Source of the DNA: Elizabethkingia sp. YR214
GTDB taxonomy: Bacteria; Bacteroidota; Bacteroidia; Flavobacteriales; Weeksellaceae
Direction of reading: 5' to 3'
NCBI RefSeq assembly: GCF_003058195.1
Contig: NZ_QBUH01000008.1
Span: 62,001-126,000 of the forward strand
Length of the DNA: 64,000 nt
Shown one piece after another: positions 45,735 through 54,056 of the stretch (the first letter of the stretch is position 1; each line of letters opens with the position of its first letter). The notes below the pieces were generated by a model. The model made no database searches. It was not told where the DNA came from and worked only from the letters and a program-made list of their open reading frames with translations. The position numbers and the translations under genes are program-made.

Positions 45735-45762
45735 CCATGTCAAGGATATAACCTTGACGAGG
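45735..45762. repeat. Decayed palindrome after the RAYT gene
   Basis: CCATGTCAAGG, ATAT and AACCTTGACGAGG match the internal palindrome except for a few arm and loop changes. It lies 8 bp after the transposase stop and 20 bp before the crotonase start. Confidence 0.7.
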
Positions 45763-45781
45763 TTATTATAAATAAATAGCA

Positions 45782-46546
45782 ATGAACGAATTCGTAATAT
45801 CAGAAATTAAAAATAATATCGCAGAAATTACTTTTGGAACACCGAAAAGCAATTCACTGCCTGGTGCTATTCTGGAAAAATTAGCTCAGACCATTTTAGA
45901 AGAAGGTGTAAAAAAGGAAGTAAAAGCAATCCTTATAAAAAGCGCCGGAGAAAAAGCTTTTTGTGCAGGGGCTAGTTTCGACGAGCTTTTAGCCATTGAT
46001 GAGCTTGAGGTTTCTAAGAAGTTCTTCGGAGGTTTTGCCAAAGTACTCAATGCAATGAGGAATTGTGGGAAAATAGTTGTTGTAAGAGTGCAAGGAAAGA
46101 CCACCGGTGGTGGTGTAGGAATTACCTGTGGAGCAGATTATTGTTTTGCAACCAAAGATGCAACCCTTGCACTTACTGAAATCAACCTGGGAATTGGTCC
46201 GTTTGTAATAGGCCCTTATGTGGAAAGAAAAATCGGAAAATCACAGTTTTCGGCAATGGCAATAGATGCAGAGTTTAGATCTGCAGAATGGGCTGAGCAG
46301 CATAATATTTACCATTCAGTATCTGAAAATATTGCTGAAATGGATACAAAACTCGACGATTTTCTTCAGAAACTTTCCACCAGAAGTGATGAAGCATTAG
46401 CATTGATTAAGAAAGTTTCCTGGGATGGTACCGATTATTTTAATATACTAATGCCGGACAGAATTCACATGAGTGCCAGCCTTATTTTAGAAGATTCGGC
46501 TAAAAAGAATATAGAGGCAATTAAAGAACGTCTGAGAGCAAAATAA
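45782..46546 (+). CDS. Enoyl-CoA hydratase/isomerase family protein (probable PaaF function)
   Basis: The 254 aa crotonase has the oxyanion-hole segment AFCAGASFDELL (about residues 58-69), GKTTGGGVGITCGADYCFA, and LTEINLGIGPFVIGP with one conserved catalytic Glu. It is the second crotonase of the cluster, so by elimination it is likely to hydrate 2,3-dehydroadipyl-CoA, as PaaF does. Methylglutaconyl-CoA hydratase-like activity is an alternative. It closes the catabolon and is followed by a strong terminator. Confidence 0.75.
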   Translation: MNEFVISEIKNNIAEITFGTPKSNSLPGAILEKLAQTILEEGVKKEVKAILIKSAGEKAFCAGASFDELLAIDELEVSKKFFGGFAKVLNAMRNCGKIVVVRVQGKTTGGGVGITCGADYCFATKDATLALTEINLGIGPFVIGPYVERKIGKSQFSAMAIDAEFRSAEWAEQHNIYHSVSENIAEMDTKLDDFLQKLSTRSDEALALIKKVSWDGTDYFNILMPDRIHMSASLILEDSAKKNIEAIKERLRAK

Positions 46547-46548
46547 AT

Positions 46549-46586
46549 AAAAGAGCGATTATAAAAGATAATCGCTCTTTTATTTT
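46549..46586. terminator. Bidirectional terminator after the paa cluster
   Basis: AAAAGAGCGATTAT pairs perfectly with ATAATCGCTCTTTT around a 5 nt loop. A/T tracts on both sides let it serve the crotonase and the convergent methyltransferase gene. Confidence 0.85.
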
Positions 46587-46587
46587 A

Positions 46588-48189
46588 CTAAGCTTTTAAA
46601 AGATTGATAGAAACTGTTGCCAGATCTGAGTCAGGAAACTTTCTCGAAAATTCCGCACTAATATTTAATCCTGTTTCTGTGCATATTTTTCTAAAAACAT
46701 CAACTTCAAGAATGTATTGGTCCGAGAATCCATGAGTAGTTTCATAAGCTGTTGCAGCAGTTTTGCCCAGATTATTTTGGGTAAGCTCCGGATTTAGGGA
46801 ATGAAGTTCTATTATGAGTAATCCATTTTTCTTAATATAAGGAAGCCAAAGCTCCAAATGTTCTTTCAGGCTTTCCTCTACAATATTGTTAGAGAGCCTT
46901 TCGCCACGAAAGACAAATGCTCCGGTTGAGGTACTTATTCTTTCCGGGTTTTTATTTTCCGGAGTTTTCCATACCCGGTTATGGTCCAGAAAGGTTCTAA
47001 TGTTCAATAAATCTGAAAGTTCAATCTCATAGCTTTCTCTAAGATCCTCCGCCAGCTTCTCTGGATTTCCGATATCTCCCCAGATCACCTTCGCCCAAAT
47101 ATCATTATTGATGAGATTTGCACGGGTTGCTTTCAATGCTGCTGGATTATAATCCGCTCCTACTAAAAAAAGAGGATGCTCTTCCAACATTTTTCCACGC
47201 AGAGTTTGTCTTTCTATTGTTTCGAAAATATGCTGAATAAAGGCACCGTTACCACAGCCCATATCCAATATACCTTTGGGTTGTAAATGGATTGGTTGAT
47301 TGAAAACCTGAATAATAAAATCATTGGCTACCTTAAAATAGTTAGAATGTGCACCACCGCTTCCCCATACATTCATAGCACGATCAACATGGATCTCGTC
47401 ATCACCTTCTGCTATTTCCCGTATTTTGTATGCATCTCCAAATAATAATTCATCCAACCTGTTTAGCATTGGCAGATAAGAGACAGTAACTCCATATGAG
47501 GCAGCTCGTTTAGCATAATAAACACCGGTTTCTGTAAATTTATAATTGCTTCCGTTTTTTCTAAACCATCCCAAATGTGTCAGGAAGTCCAGGATAACCT
47601 CAAAGTTTTCTGCTTTTTTATGAAATTCAGCTGCCTGAAAAGAAGTTTCCATAAAATATTTATGAAACATACCTGTCATACCTAGATATACAATTACAGG
47701 GCCTATAATACAGCCTTCAATATGTTTTAATATTTGTTCCTGAATACCTTTCTCCTCAGGATTATCAGAAATGTCGAGATCAAAATTATTCTTCATAGCT
47801 GCTGCAAGAAGACTAAATTCTTCTATAAATGAAGTTTCCAAAATTTGATTCCTAATATCTGTAGACTTTTTCAGAAAGGGAATAATCTTGTCATACAGGA
47901 ATGAGAATTTCTTTAATAATATGGTATTGCTGTTTGCTGTAACGGAGACGGTATTCTTGTTATTATCTGTATTATAAATGATAAATCCCTGCGAACCCAA
48001 TGTATGTAAGGCAACATTCAGATAACCTTCATTAGTTTTAAATTGTTCTGTAAGATCGGAAAGATTAACTGTTTCTTTTTCTAATATATGGTCGATGATA
48101 CCTTCCTTATTTAGTGATACAGCTACAGGGGCAGTAACAATACCATCTAAATGTCTGAAGATGGATGATCTTAGAATTTCCTTATTCAT
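46588..48189 (-). CDS. Class I SAM-dependent methyltransferase, AprA-like
   Basis: The 533 aa protein has N-terminal winged-helix-like helices, apparently duplicated (about residues 15-90 and 160-240). A class I methyltransferase domain follows with SAM-binding motif I ILDMGCGNGAFIQHI (about residue 310) and a downstream VGADYNPAAL. Architecture resembles the AprA-type or O-methyltransferases attached to polyketide systems, but here it stands alone with no PKS. Substrate unknown. It starts at ATG 48189, 124 bp from the divergent membrane gene. Confidence 0.72.
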   Translation of the reverse strand: MNKEILRSSIFRHLDGIVTAPVAVSLNKEGIIDHILEKETVNLSDLTEQFKTNEGYLNVALHTLGSQGFIIYNTDNNKNTVSVTANSNTILLKKFSFLYDKIIPFLKKSTDIRNQILETSFIEEFSLLAAAMKNNFDLDISDNPEEKGIQEQILKHIEGCIIGPVIVYLGMTGMFHKYFMETSFQAAEFHKKAENFEVILDFLTHLGWFRKNGSNYKFTETGVYYAKRAASYGVTVSYLPMLNRLDELLFGDAYKIREIAEGDDEIHVDRAMNVWGSGGAHSNYFKVANDFIIQVFNQPIHLQPKGILDMGCGNGAFIQHIFETIERQTLRGKMLEEHPLFLVGADYNPAALKATRANLINNDIWAKVIWGDIGNPEKLAEDLRESYEIELSDLLNIRTFLDHNRVWKTPENKNPERISTSTGAFVFRGERLSNNIVEESLKEHLELWLPYIKKNGLLIIELHSLNPELTQNNLGKTAATAYETTHGFSDQYILEVDVFRKICTETGLNISAEFSRKFPDSDLATVSINLLKA

Positions 48190-48267
48190 TCTGTGTTGTT
48201 TAGCTTTCTAAAGTTAATGATTTGAGAAATTGGTTTTGAACAATACTAAAAATTTCAAAAAATATTT

Positions 48268-48295
48268 TTGTAATTGAAAATAAATTGTAGCTTTG
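48268..48295 (+). promoter_or_regulatory. Promoter of the 48.3 kb membrane gene
   Basis: TTG (48268-48270), a 17 bp spacer and TAGCTTTG (48288-48295) fit the consensus. The -7 box overlaps the palindrome CTTTGTAATTCAAAG. Confidence 0.7.
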
Positions 48296-48305
48296 TAATT
48301 CAAAG
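48291..48305. promoter_or_regulatory. Candidate operator, copy 1
   Basis: CTTTG-TAATT-CAAAG (5-5-5 palindrome) overlaps the -7 element, so a bound protein would block transcription. The same pattern recurs at 49426. Confidence 0.6.
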
Positions 48306-48313
48306 TTCTTTAT

Positions 48314-48919
48314 ATGGATCAGAATTATCATAAAGATTTGTCTCATATCCGTCATATGATGGAACGTTCCACACGTTTCCTGTCACTTAGTGGTATGTCC
48401 GGAATAGTAGCAGGAGTTATTGCTTTATTGGGAGCAGCTTATGCTTATAATTATTTAGGTGCCACCGGATTTGATTATGAAGGAAGAAGCATACATACAG
48501 CAGAAGATAAGGTTACCCATCTTATTATTGTTGCACTGATTGTATTAGTGTCCGCAATATTTTTCGGAGGATTATTTACCTGGAGAAATATTAAAAAGTC
48601 CGATCAGCCTTTCTGGACAGCAGCGACTAAAAAACTATTGTTCAATTTTTGTGTTCCTTTAGCTTTAGGCGGGGTATTCTGTATAGGTCTTGTTGTACAG
48701 CAATACTATATATTGCTCGCACCAATGATGTTGTTTGTATATGGAGCAGCTTTATTTTGTGCCGAGAAGTATACTCTGGATGTTGTAAGGTTTTTAGGGA
48801 TTTCTGAAATGATATTAGGAATTATAGCACTTTTTTTCTCCGGACATGGATTACTTTTTTGGGCTTTAGGATTTGGCGTTTTGCACATTGTATATGGTAT
48901 ACTCATGTATAAGAAATAA
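48314..48919 (+). CDS. Polytopic membrane protein, unknown
   Basis: The 201 aa protein has about six predicted transmembrane helices and an N-terminal hydrophilic stretch (MDQNYHKDLSHIRHMMERST). No catalytic motif is visible. It has its own promoter overlapped by a palindromic operator and is followed after 192 bp by a winged-helix regulator gene. By context it is part of a regulated membrane-function locus; its job is unknown. Confidence 0.65.
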   Translation: MDQNYHKDLSHIRHMMERSTRFLSLSGMSGIVAGVIALLGAAYAYNYLGATGFDYEGRSIHTAEDKVTHLIIVALIVLVSAIFFGGLFTWRNIKKSDQPFWTAATKKLLFNFCVPLALGGVFCIGLVVQQYYILLAPMMLFVYGAALFCAEKYTLDVVRFLGISEMILGIIALFFSGHGLLFWALGFGVLHIVYGILMYKK

Positions 48920-48970
48920 GATTTTCTTCGATTAAAGGAAAAATGTAAAAGAGTGGAAATTTTTTATCCT

Positions 48971-48978
48971 TATTTTTG
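48971..48978 (+). promoter_or_regulatory. -7 element upstream of the winged-helix gene
   Basis: TATTTTTG matches TAnnTTTG; no TTG box at the right spacing. The leader would be about 130 nt and contains a half-site CTTTG at 49072. Confidence 0.4.
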
Positions 48979-49111
48979 CGGCCATTCTCTGTAAAGTAGT
49001 TTGTTCATGTTTTTCAGATATAGGATAACTGAAGAAAATACAGAACTAAAAAGGGTAATCAATAAATAGGACTTTGTATGACTATTTTGGAATTAACAGA
49101 ATAATATTAAA

Positions 49112-49402
49112 ATGATTAAAGTAAATCAACTCAATAAAGAATTTGAAAGTCGGGTGAGATTGGGAATAATGTCCGTTCTTATGGTAAACGACTGGGTTGA
49201 CTTTACAGAAATGAAAGGATTGCTGGAAGTTACGGATGGTAACTTGGCCAGTCATAGTACAGCACTGGAGAAAGTCGGATATATTGAAATAAAGAAAGAA
49301 TTTATCGGTAAGAAACCAAAGACATCTTATAGAGTTACTAACTCCGGAAGACAAGCTTTTTCAGAACATCTGAATGCGCTGGAAAAATTGCTTGGGAGAT
49401 AA
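49112..49402 (+). CDS. Winged-helix transcriptional regulator (HTH_34/MarR-like)
   Basis: The 96 aa protein is a single winged-helix domain: FESRVRLGIMSVLMVNDWVDF, recognition-helix region VTDGNLASHSTALEKVGYI, and wing KKPKTSYRVTNSGRQAF. Short regulators of this family usually repress adjacent membrane operons. The palindrome CTTTG-N5-CAAAG just before (48291) and after (49426) its gene is the natural candidate binding site. Confidence 0.8.
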   Translation: MIKVNQLNKEFESRVRLGIMSVLMVNDWVDFTEMKGLLEVTDGNLASHSTALEKVGYIEIKKEFIGKKPKTSYRVTNSGRQAFSEHLNALEKLLGR

Positions 49403-49425
49403 AGTTATATTTTTTTGAAAATCAA

Positions 49426-49440
49426 CTTTGAAATACAAAG
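49426..49440. promoter_or_regulatory. Candidate operator, copy 2
   Basis: CTTTG-AAATA-CAAAG followed by TACTTTATA closely matches copy 1 (CTTTG-TAATT-CAAAG followed by TTCTTTATA). It lies 29 bp before the 97 aa membrane gene. Confidence 0.6.
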
Positions 49441-49468
49441 TACTTTATATTTTTAATTACTTAAAATA

Positions 49469-49762
49469 ATGATTATGACACCAAAACAAAGAAGCTTTGC
49501 AATTTATTCAGTTGCAACCTTACTATTAATCATCCCTCTTATCGGGATGCAGCTTTCAAAAGAAATTAAATGGTCTCTTCTGGATTTTATTATTGCTGGT
49601 TTTCTGCTTTTTACCACTGCTTTTACTATAGATCTTATTATGCGCAGAGTGAAAATAAAAGCATTTCAGTTTATCTGCATAGCACTAGTGCTAATTGTTT
49701 TATTTCTTATTTGGGCAGAATTAGCTGTCGGGATATTCGGGACTCCATTAGCCGGGAATTAA
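49469..49762 (+). CDS. Small membrane protein, unknown
   Basis: The 97 aa protein has three predicted helices (about residues 9-27, 34-54, 63-85) and little else. Starts at residue 1 or 3 are both possible. It is the first gene after operator copy 2 and lies 21 bp before the metallophosphoesterase. Function unknown. Confidence 0.6.
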   Translation: MIMTPKQRSFAIYSVATLLLIIPLIGMQLSKEIKWSLLDFIIAGFLLFTTAFTIDLIMRRVKIKAFQFICIALVLIVLFLIWAELAVGIFGTPLAGN

Positions 49763-49783
49763 CGTTATAAGTATAATTCACAA

Positions 49784-50623
49784 ATGAACAGAAAAACATT
49801 TATTAAACGATTATTGCAGGTATCTGCTATTGGTGCATTCCCTGTGCTGTATTCCTGGCAGATAGAGCCCTTCTGGGTAGAGTTTGTTCAGAGAGAATTA
49901 CCAGTAAAGAATTTGCCCGATCATCTGAAGGGGAAAAGATTAATGCAAATATCTGATATGCATGTAGGAAACCGTTTTGATTGGAATTTCCTGATTGATG
50001 TTTTTCAGGAGGCAAAAGCTTTCAATCCTGATTTTGTAGTATACACAGGCGATTATGTAAGTTGGGAAAACGAAATACAGTATACACAACTTCATAAAGT
50101 GATGAGACATGCTGTATTAGGAAAAATTGCAACCTTCGGAATATTGGGAAATCATGATTACGGATTCAACTGGAGCGAGACTGATGTTGCTATTAATATT
50201 TGTGATATTATGAAAAATTCAGGAGTCCAAATGCTGAACAATGCACAAGCAGAAATTTCAGGACTGAATTTTATAGGTTTTGAAGATTTGTGGTCTCCAA
50301 ATTTTGATCCTCTTCAGGTGATGAAAGATTATGATAAAACAAAAGCGAGTTTGGTTTTGTGCCATAATCCAGATGTATGTGACCTCGATGTATGGAATGG
50401 TTATAAAGGATGGATTCTCAGTGGACATACCCATGGTGGGCAATGTCGGATTCCGGGAGTTATAACACCGGTTTTGCCGGTCAGAAATAAAAAATACATT
50501 TCCGGAGAAATCGACTTGCGAGATGGCAGGATGTTGTATATCAACCGGGCAATAGGGCACTCCCGACAGGTTCGTTTTATGGTGCGTCCAGAGATTACTG
50601 TTTTTACACTTACCCAGGCCTAA
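49784..50623 (+). CDS. Metallophosphoesterase, YaeI-like
   Basis: The 279 aa calcineurin-like phosphoesterase has an N-terminal hydrophobic anchor. The five metal-site motifs are all present: DMHVG, YTGDYVSW, LGNHDYG, a histidine in LCHNPDV and SGHTHGGQ. The order and spacing fit the YaeI/UDP-2,3-diacylglucosamine-hydrolase-like branch that acts near membrane lipids. It is the third member of the 48-53 kb cluster. Confidence 0.88.
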   Translation: MNRKTFIKRLLQVSAIGAFPVLYSWQIEPFWVEFVQRELPVKNLPDHLKGKRLMQISDMHVGNRFDWNFLIDVFQEAKAFNPDFVVYTGDYVSWENEIQYTQLHKVMRHAVLGKIATFGILGNHDYGFNWSETDVAINICDIMKNSGVQMLNNAQAEISGLNFIGFEDLWSPNFDPLQVMKDYDKTKASLVLCHNPDVCDLDVWNGYKGWILSGHTHGGQCRIPGVITPVLPVRNKKYISGEIDLRDGRMLYINRAIGHSRQVRFMVRPEITVFTLTQA

Positions 50624-50634
50624 ATTAAAAAACT

Positions 50635-50928
50635 ATGGAAAATCGTGATATTATTATTTTAGGGAAGCTTGTATTTGGAGTTTCATTTTTATTAGGAAAT
50701 ATATGTCTTTTCGGATATCTGTTTACGAAAGACCAGGTATTTGCCTCAAGCGGATATTTACTTTTGATTTATGCGACAATACTGAACCTATTAATAGTTC
50801 TTGGCTTACTTATTTACGGGCTTTTTAATGAAACAAAACGCAAATCCTGCTTAAAATCAATTCTAATTCTTTCAATCAATATTCCTATTGCTGCTTTTTA
50901 TGTATTAATAGGTCTCAGCCTTATGTAA
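50635..50928 (+). CDS. Small membrane protein, unknown
   Basis: The 97 aa protein has three predicted helices (about residues 8-30, 37-60, 76-96) and no recognisable motif. It lies 11 bp after the phosphoesterase and 16 bp before the Coq4-like gene, so it belongs to the same operon. Confidence 0.55.
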   Translation: MENRDIIILGKLVFGVSFLLGNICLFGYLFTKDQVFASSGYLLLIYATILNLLIVLGLLIYGLFNETKRKSCLKSILILSINIPIAAFYVLIGLSLM

Positions 50929-50944
50929 TTAAAAACTATAGATT

Positions 50945-51430
50945 ATGAAAAAAATACGTGTTCAATTTTTACTATTTGTATACCATTATACCCAGAAACT
51001 CTACAGAAAATATTTTAAAAAGAAGAAAAGGCAATGGCAATTCACCGAAGAGCAACTGCTACTTTTTGAAAAAGATTCTCTGGGACGAAGGCTGGGAGAA
51101 TTTTATGAACAACATGGATTCACCATGATTCCTAAAATGGAAAATCACGATGTACACCATCTTATTACTGGTTGTGGAACCAATTTCGAAGATGAAGTTG
51201 CCATGCAATATCTTCTTTTAGGCAACGGAAAGCTAAATGCTCATCTTCTTGCTGCAATATTTCTGGGCACACTTATACTGCCGGAATATCTGAAGATATA
51301 TATAAGAGCATACCAGAAAGGAAAACGAATGAAACCTTTTTTTTATTGGGATTTCGAAAGTTTACTCTGGCAGAATTTTGACCATTTGAAAAACTTTATT
51401 TATCAGAAACAAGCACCCGTATTTTATTAA
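50945..51430 (+). CDS. Coq4-like protein
   Basis: The 161 aa protein contains ENHDVHHLITGCGTNFEDEVA, a match to the HDxxH-type motif of Coq4, a ubiquinone-biosynthesis factor. GEFYEQHGFTM upstream and LPEYLKIYIRAYQKGKRMKPF downstream agree with the family's helical lipid-binding fold. Bacteroidota normally make menaquinone, not ubiquinone, so the role here is probably different. It sits within a lipid/membrane-themed operon. Confidence 0.7.
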   Translation: MKKIRVQFLLFVYHYTQKLYRKYFKKKKRQWQFTEEQLLLFEKDSLGRRLGEFYEQHGFTMIPKMENHDVHHLITGCGTNFEDEVAMQYLLLGNGKLNAHLLAAIFLGTLILPEYLKIYIRAYQKGKRMKPFFYWDFESLLWQNFDHLKNFIYQKQAPVFY

Positions 51431-51446
51431 ACCAACACCTTTGATT

Positions 51447-52823
51447 ATGAAAACACATCATCTTATATTACTGACAACATTCCTTTTCGTGACAATTTTC
51501 TACAATGAAAATATGGGGCTTAATCTTGGTTTGTTAGCAATTATTTATGCAGTACTTACCCTTTTCAATACACCAAAACGCAATAAAACCCGTGTATTTT
51601 TTATACTATTTACTACAAGCATACTTTCGGCAGGAGCATTTGCATGGTACGGCGATTTTCCGTCCTTTCTTGCATTGGTAAGCTCATTGATTCTTCTTTC
51701 ATTTCGTGGTAAAAGCAGAAAACTGAAAACTCTTTTTATATTACCGATCGTTGTTACCAACTGTTTTACGTTTCTGTGCCGTTTTTTTAGTTTTGACAAA
51801 TGGCTTCCTCAAAAAAACTCATCCGGGACATGGCAGAAATTATTAGCTGTTATTCTGATTCCGGCATTTTTTGTTTTTATATTTTTTGTGGTATATACCT
51901 ATGGAAGTGATCAGTTTGCAAACCTGTTTACCAATATCAATTGGAATATCAATTTCTGGCAGTTGTTCTGTCTGGGGGTACTGGGATTTTTTCTGGCCTT
52001 TAACTACTGGAATTTTGTAGTAGAAAGACTGATCTACAAGCAACAGTCTATTCTGGATAATGACTTTAGCAATATTCAGAAAAATCAGAAACCTACTTAT
52101 TCATTCCTTAGTTTGGATGCTGAGAGAATGAGTGGAGTTATGACATTTTTGTTACTAAATATTCTGCTTGTTTTCTTTATTGTGAGCTATAATTATGAGC
52201 AGTTCTATGAGGTTCCTAAAACTCCTGTTCAGCTTTCCGAAGAAACCCATGAAAGAGTAGGCGCAGTAATTTTCTCCATTATCATGGTGATATTTGTGAT
52301 TATGTTTTATTTTAAATCATCTTTTAATTTTGATCCAAAAGCCGGATTAATGAAACTGTTGGCAAAAGTTTGGATTGTCCTGAACACTGTTTTACTGTTT
52401 TCGGCTATGATGAAGAATACCGAATATATTGTCAATTACGGACTCACTTACAAACGTCTTGGCGTTTATGCCTTTCTTATACTCGCTACAATAGGTTTAT
52501 GCATAACATTTATTAAAATTCATAAGAAGAAAACCAATGCATTCCTTTTTAATACCATGTTCTGGTTTTTCTATGCTACAGTTTTGGTAATCAGTTTTGT
52601 TAATTGGGGAGGTATCGTTACCCGAGAAAATATGAAACGCAAAGACTTTTCTGCTGATTATCACCAGAATTCTGTTAACTTTAATGAACGTTATTTATTA
52701 AAATATGCAGATGATTCTCATAATAACCTGCTAAGATCTAACGTTTTAGATAAGGTGAATAAAGAACAAAAGAAATCCTTCCTTTCTAAGTTGCTTTATT
52801 ACGAAACGATTAATACCAAATAA
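51447..52823 (+). CDS. DUF4153/DUF4173-like polytopic membrane protein
   Basis: The 458 aa protein (ATG 51447; the frame also opens at TTG 51441) has about 11-12 hydrophobic segments and a hydrophilic tail of about 65 residues with NFNERYLLKYADDSH. The layout fits DUF4153/DUF4173 proteins, membrane proteins of unknown function often next to small winged-helix regulators. It is 16 bp after the Coq4-like gene. Confidence 0.65.
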   Translation: MKTHHLILLTTFLFVTIFYNENMGLNLGLLAIIYAVLTLFNTPKRNKTRVFFILFTTSILSAGAFAWYGDFPSFLALVSSLILLSFRGKSRKLKTLFILPIVVTNCFTFLCRFFSFDKWLPQKNSSGTWQKLLAVILIPAFFVFIFFVVYTYGSDQFANLFTNINWNINFWQLFCLGVLGFFLAFNYWNFVVERLIYKQQSILDNDFSNIQKNQKPTYSFLSLDAERMSGVMTFLLLNILLVFFIVSYNYEQFYEVPKTPVQLSEETHERVGAVIFSIIMVIFVIMFYFKSSFNFDPKAGLMKLLAKVWIVLNTVLLFSAMMKNTEYIVNYGLTYKRLGVYAFLILATIGLCITFIKIHKKKTNAFLFNTMFWFFYATVLVISFVNWGGIVTRENMKRKDFSADYHQNSVNFNERYLLKYADDSHNNLLRSNVLDKVNKEQKKSFLSKLLYYETINTK

Positions 52824-52824
52824 T

Positions 52825-53307
52825 ATGAAAAAGATAGTTGCTTCTTTTCTGCCTCTTATGCTTATAATGGTGGCTTGTTCAAAAAGTCCCCATAGAATGC
52901 AACCCCCTAAAGAGGACTCTTCCGCTGTGAGTATAAGCAAAACTGATACTATAAAACAAGATCACAGCCCGAGCCGACAGGTTACAGGAAATACAATTAC
53001 CCGTGAAGTAGACGTACAAACATTTCCTATAACATTTGAAGATGAGTTCACCAACGAAGATCAAAGGCTGATCATACATTTGAAAAATATGAGAAATATG
53101 AAGATTACAGGGAAGATTATCTCCGAATCCGGAAATCAGAATATCCGGTTCAATAATGTTGAACTCAATAATCAGAGTATTGACGGACCTTTTGGGCAAG
53201 ACATTGAATACAATCTAAACCAGAAAGGAGACTACAGTCTGGTTGTAGGGAAAAGCCTGATGGCTGATGGCAGTCAGAAAGGAAAGTTTAGCATACAGCT
53301 AAAATAA
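52825..53307 (+). CDS. Lipoprotein, unknown
   Basis: The 160 aa protein has a lipoprotein signal (MKKIVASFLPLMLIMVACS, Cys 18), a low-complexity Ser/Lys linker to about residue 60 and a small beta-rich domain. It follows the DUF4153-like gene by 1 bp and ends the operon at a hairpin terminator. Function unknown. Confidence 0.65.
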   Translation: MKKIVASFLPLMLIMVACSKSPHRMQPPKEDSSAVSISKTDTIKQDHSPSRQVTGNTITREVDVQTFPITFEDEFTNEDQRLIIHLKNMRNMKITGKIISESGNQNIRFNNVELNNQSIDGPFGQDIEYNLNQKGDYSLVVGKSLMADGSQKGKFSIQLK

Positions 53308-53313
53308 AAAAAG

Positions 53314-53345
53314 AAAATGGCCAGGTATTTCTTGGTCATTTTTTA
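53314..53345 (+). terminator. Terminator of the 49-53 kb operon
   Basis: AAAATGGCCAGG pairs with CTTGGTCATTTT through two G-U pairs, followed by TTTT. It lies 6 bp after the lipoprotein stop. Confidence 0.7.
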
Positions 53346-53372
53346 TGCTTTTTCTCCCCTTAAAGTTTGAAT

Positions 53373-53822
53373 CTATAGTTTTGTTTTCGAATCCATCACA
53401 ATAGTTACAGGCCCATCGTTGATCAGAGAAACCTTCATATCAGCACCAAAGATTCCACTCTCAGTTTTTAACCCGCTTTTGGCCATTTCCCCTTTGAAAT
53501 ATTCAAATAGAGGAATTGCTTTGTCAGGTTTTGCAGCCTTGATAAAAGAAGGGCGATTTCCCTTTTTGTAATCAGCAATAAGAGTGAATTGACTAATGCA
53601 CAAGAGTTCCCCTTTTATATCCAGAATAGAAAGATTCAGTTTGCCTTCTTCATCTCCAAAAACACGAAGATTTAGTATCTTTTGTATAAGCCAGTCTGCA
53701 TCTTGTTTCTCATCATTTTCATCAATTCCGATTAAAAGCATAAAACCTTTTCCGATTTTGCCCACAGATTGGTTTTCTACCACCACTTCAGACTCCGAAA
53801 CTCTTTGAATAACTACTTTCAT
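53373..53822 (-). CDS. dtd: D-aminoacyl-tRNA deacylase
   Basis: The 149 aa homodimeric enzyme removes D-amino acids (and Gly mischarged on tRNA-Ala) from tRNAs. It begins MKVVIQRVSESEVVVENQ and carries both family motifs: SQFTLIADYKKGNRPSF (SQFTL) and the C-terminal NDGPVTIVMDS (the Gly-cisPro loop region). Length matches the family. It is a single minus-strand gene between two plus-strand units. Confidence 0.96.
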   Translation of the reverse strand: MKVVIQRVSESEVVVENQSVGKIGKGFMLLIGIDENDEKQDADWLIQKILNLRVFGDEEGKLNLSILDIKGELLCISQFTLIADYKKGNRPSFIKAAKPDKAIPLFEYFKGEMAKSGLKTESGIFGADMKVSLINDGPVTIVMDSKTKL

Positions 53823-53975
53823 GGCATAAATATAGAAAATATTAGTGTTTTTTTAGGTTTCGTTGAGAGAAGTTTAATTTTTTAAGGAAAAAAATTAAAT
53901 GAACGTTTTTAATTCATTGATAATTAGTGTTTTATAATTAAATGCTATATATTTCTTTTTATTGAAAATAAATTA

Positions 53976-53983
53976 TATATTTG
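53976..53983 (+). promoter_or_regulatory. -7 promoter element of greA
   Basis: TATATTTG matches TAnnTTTG; the nearest TTG is only 11 bp upstream, so the -33 box is unclear. The expected transcript start gives a leader of about 65 nt before greA that includes the 14-codon ORF at 54001. Confidence 0.6.
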
Positions 53984-54000
53984 CTAAAATTAATCAAGAC

Positions 54001-54045
54001 ATGAGTATCCGGCAAAGGTCGGATATTTTATTTATACTAACCTAA
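54001..54045 (+). other. Possible leader ORF before greA
   Basis: ATG 54001 opens a 14-codon reading frame (MSIRQRSDILFILT) ending 11 bp before the greA ATG. The same bases form a small hairpin, ATCCG...CGGAT, followed by TATTTTATTT. It may be a leader peptide, an attenuator or chance. Confidence 0.3.
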
Positions 54046-54056
54046 AATATTGTATT

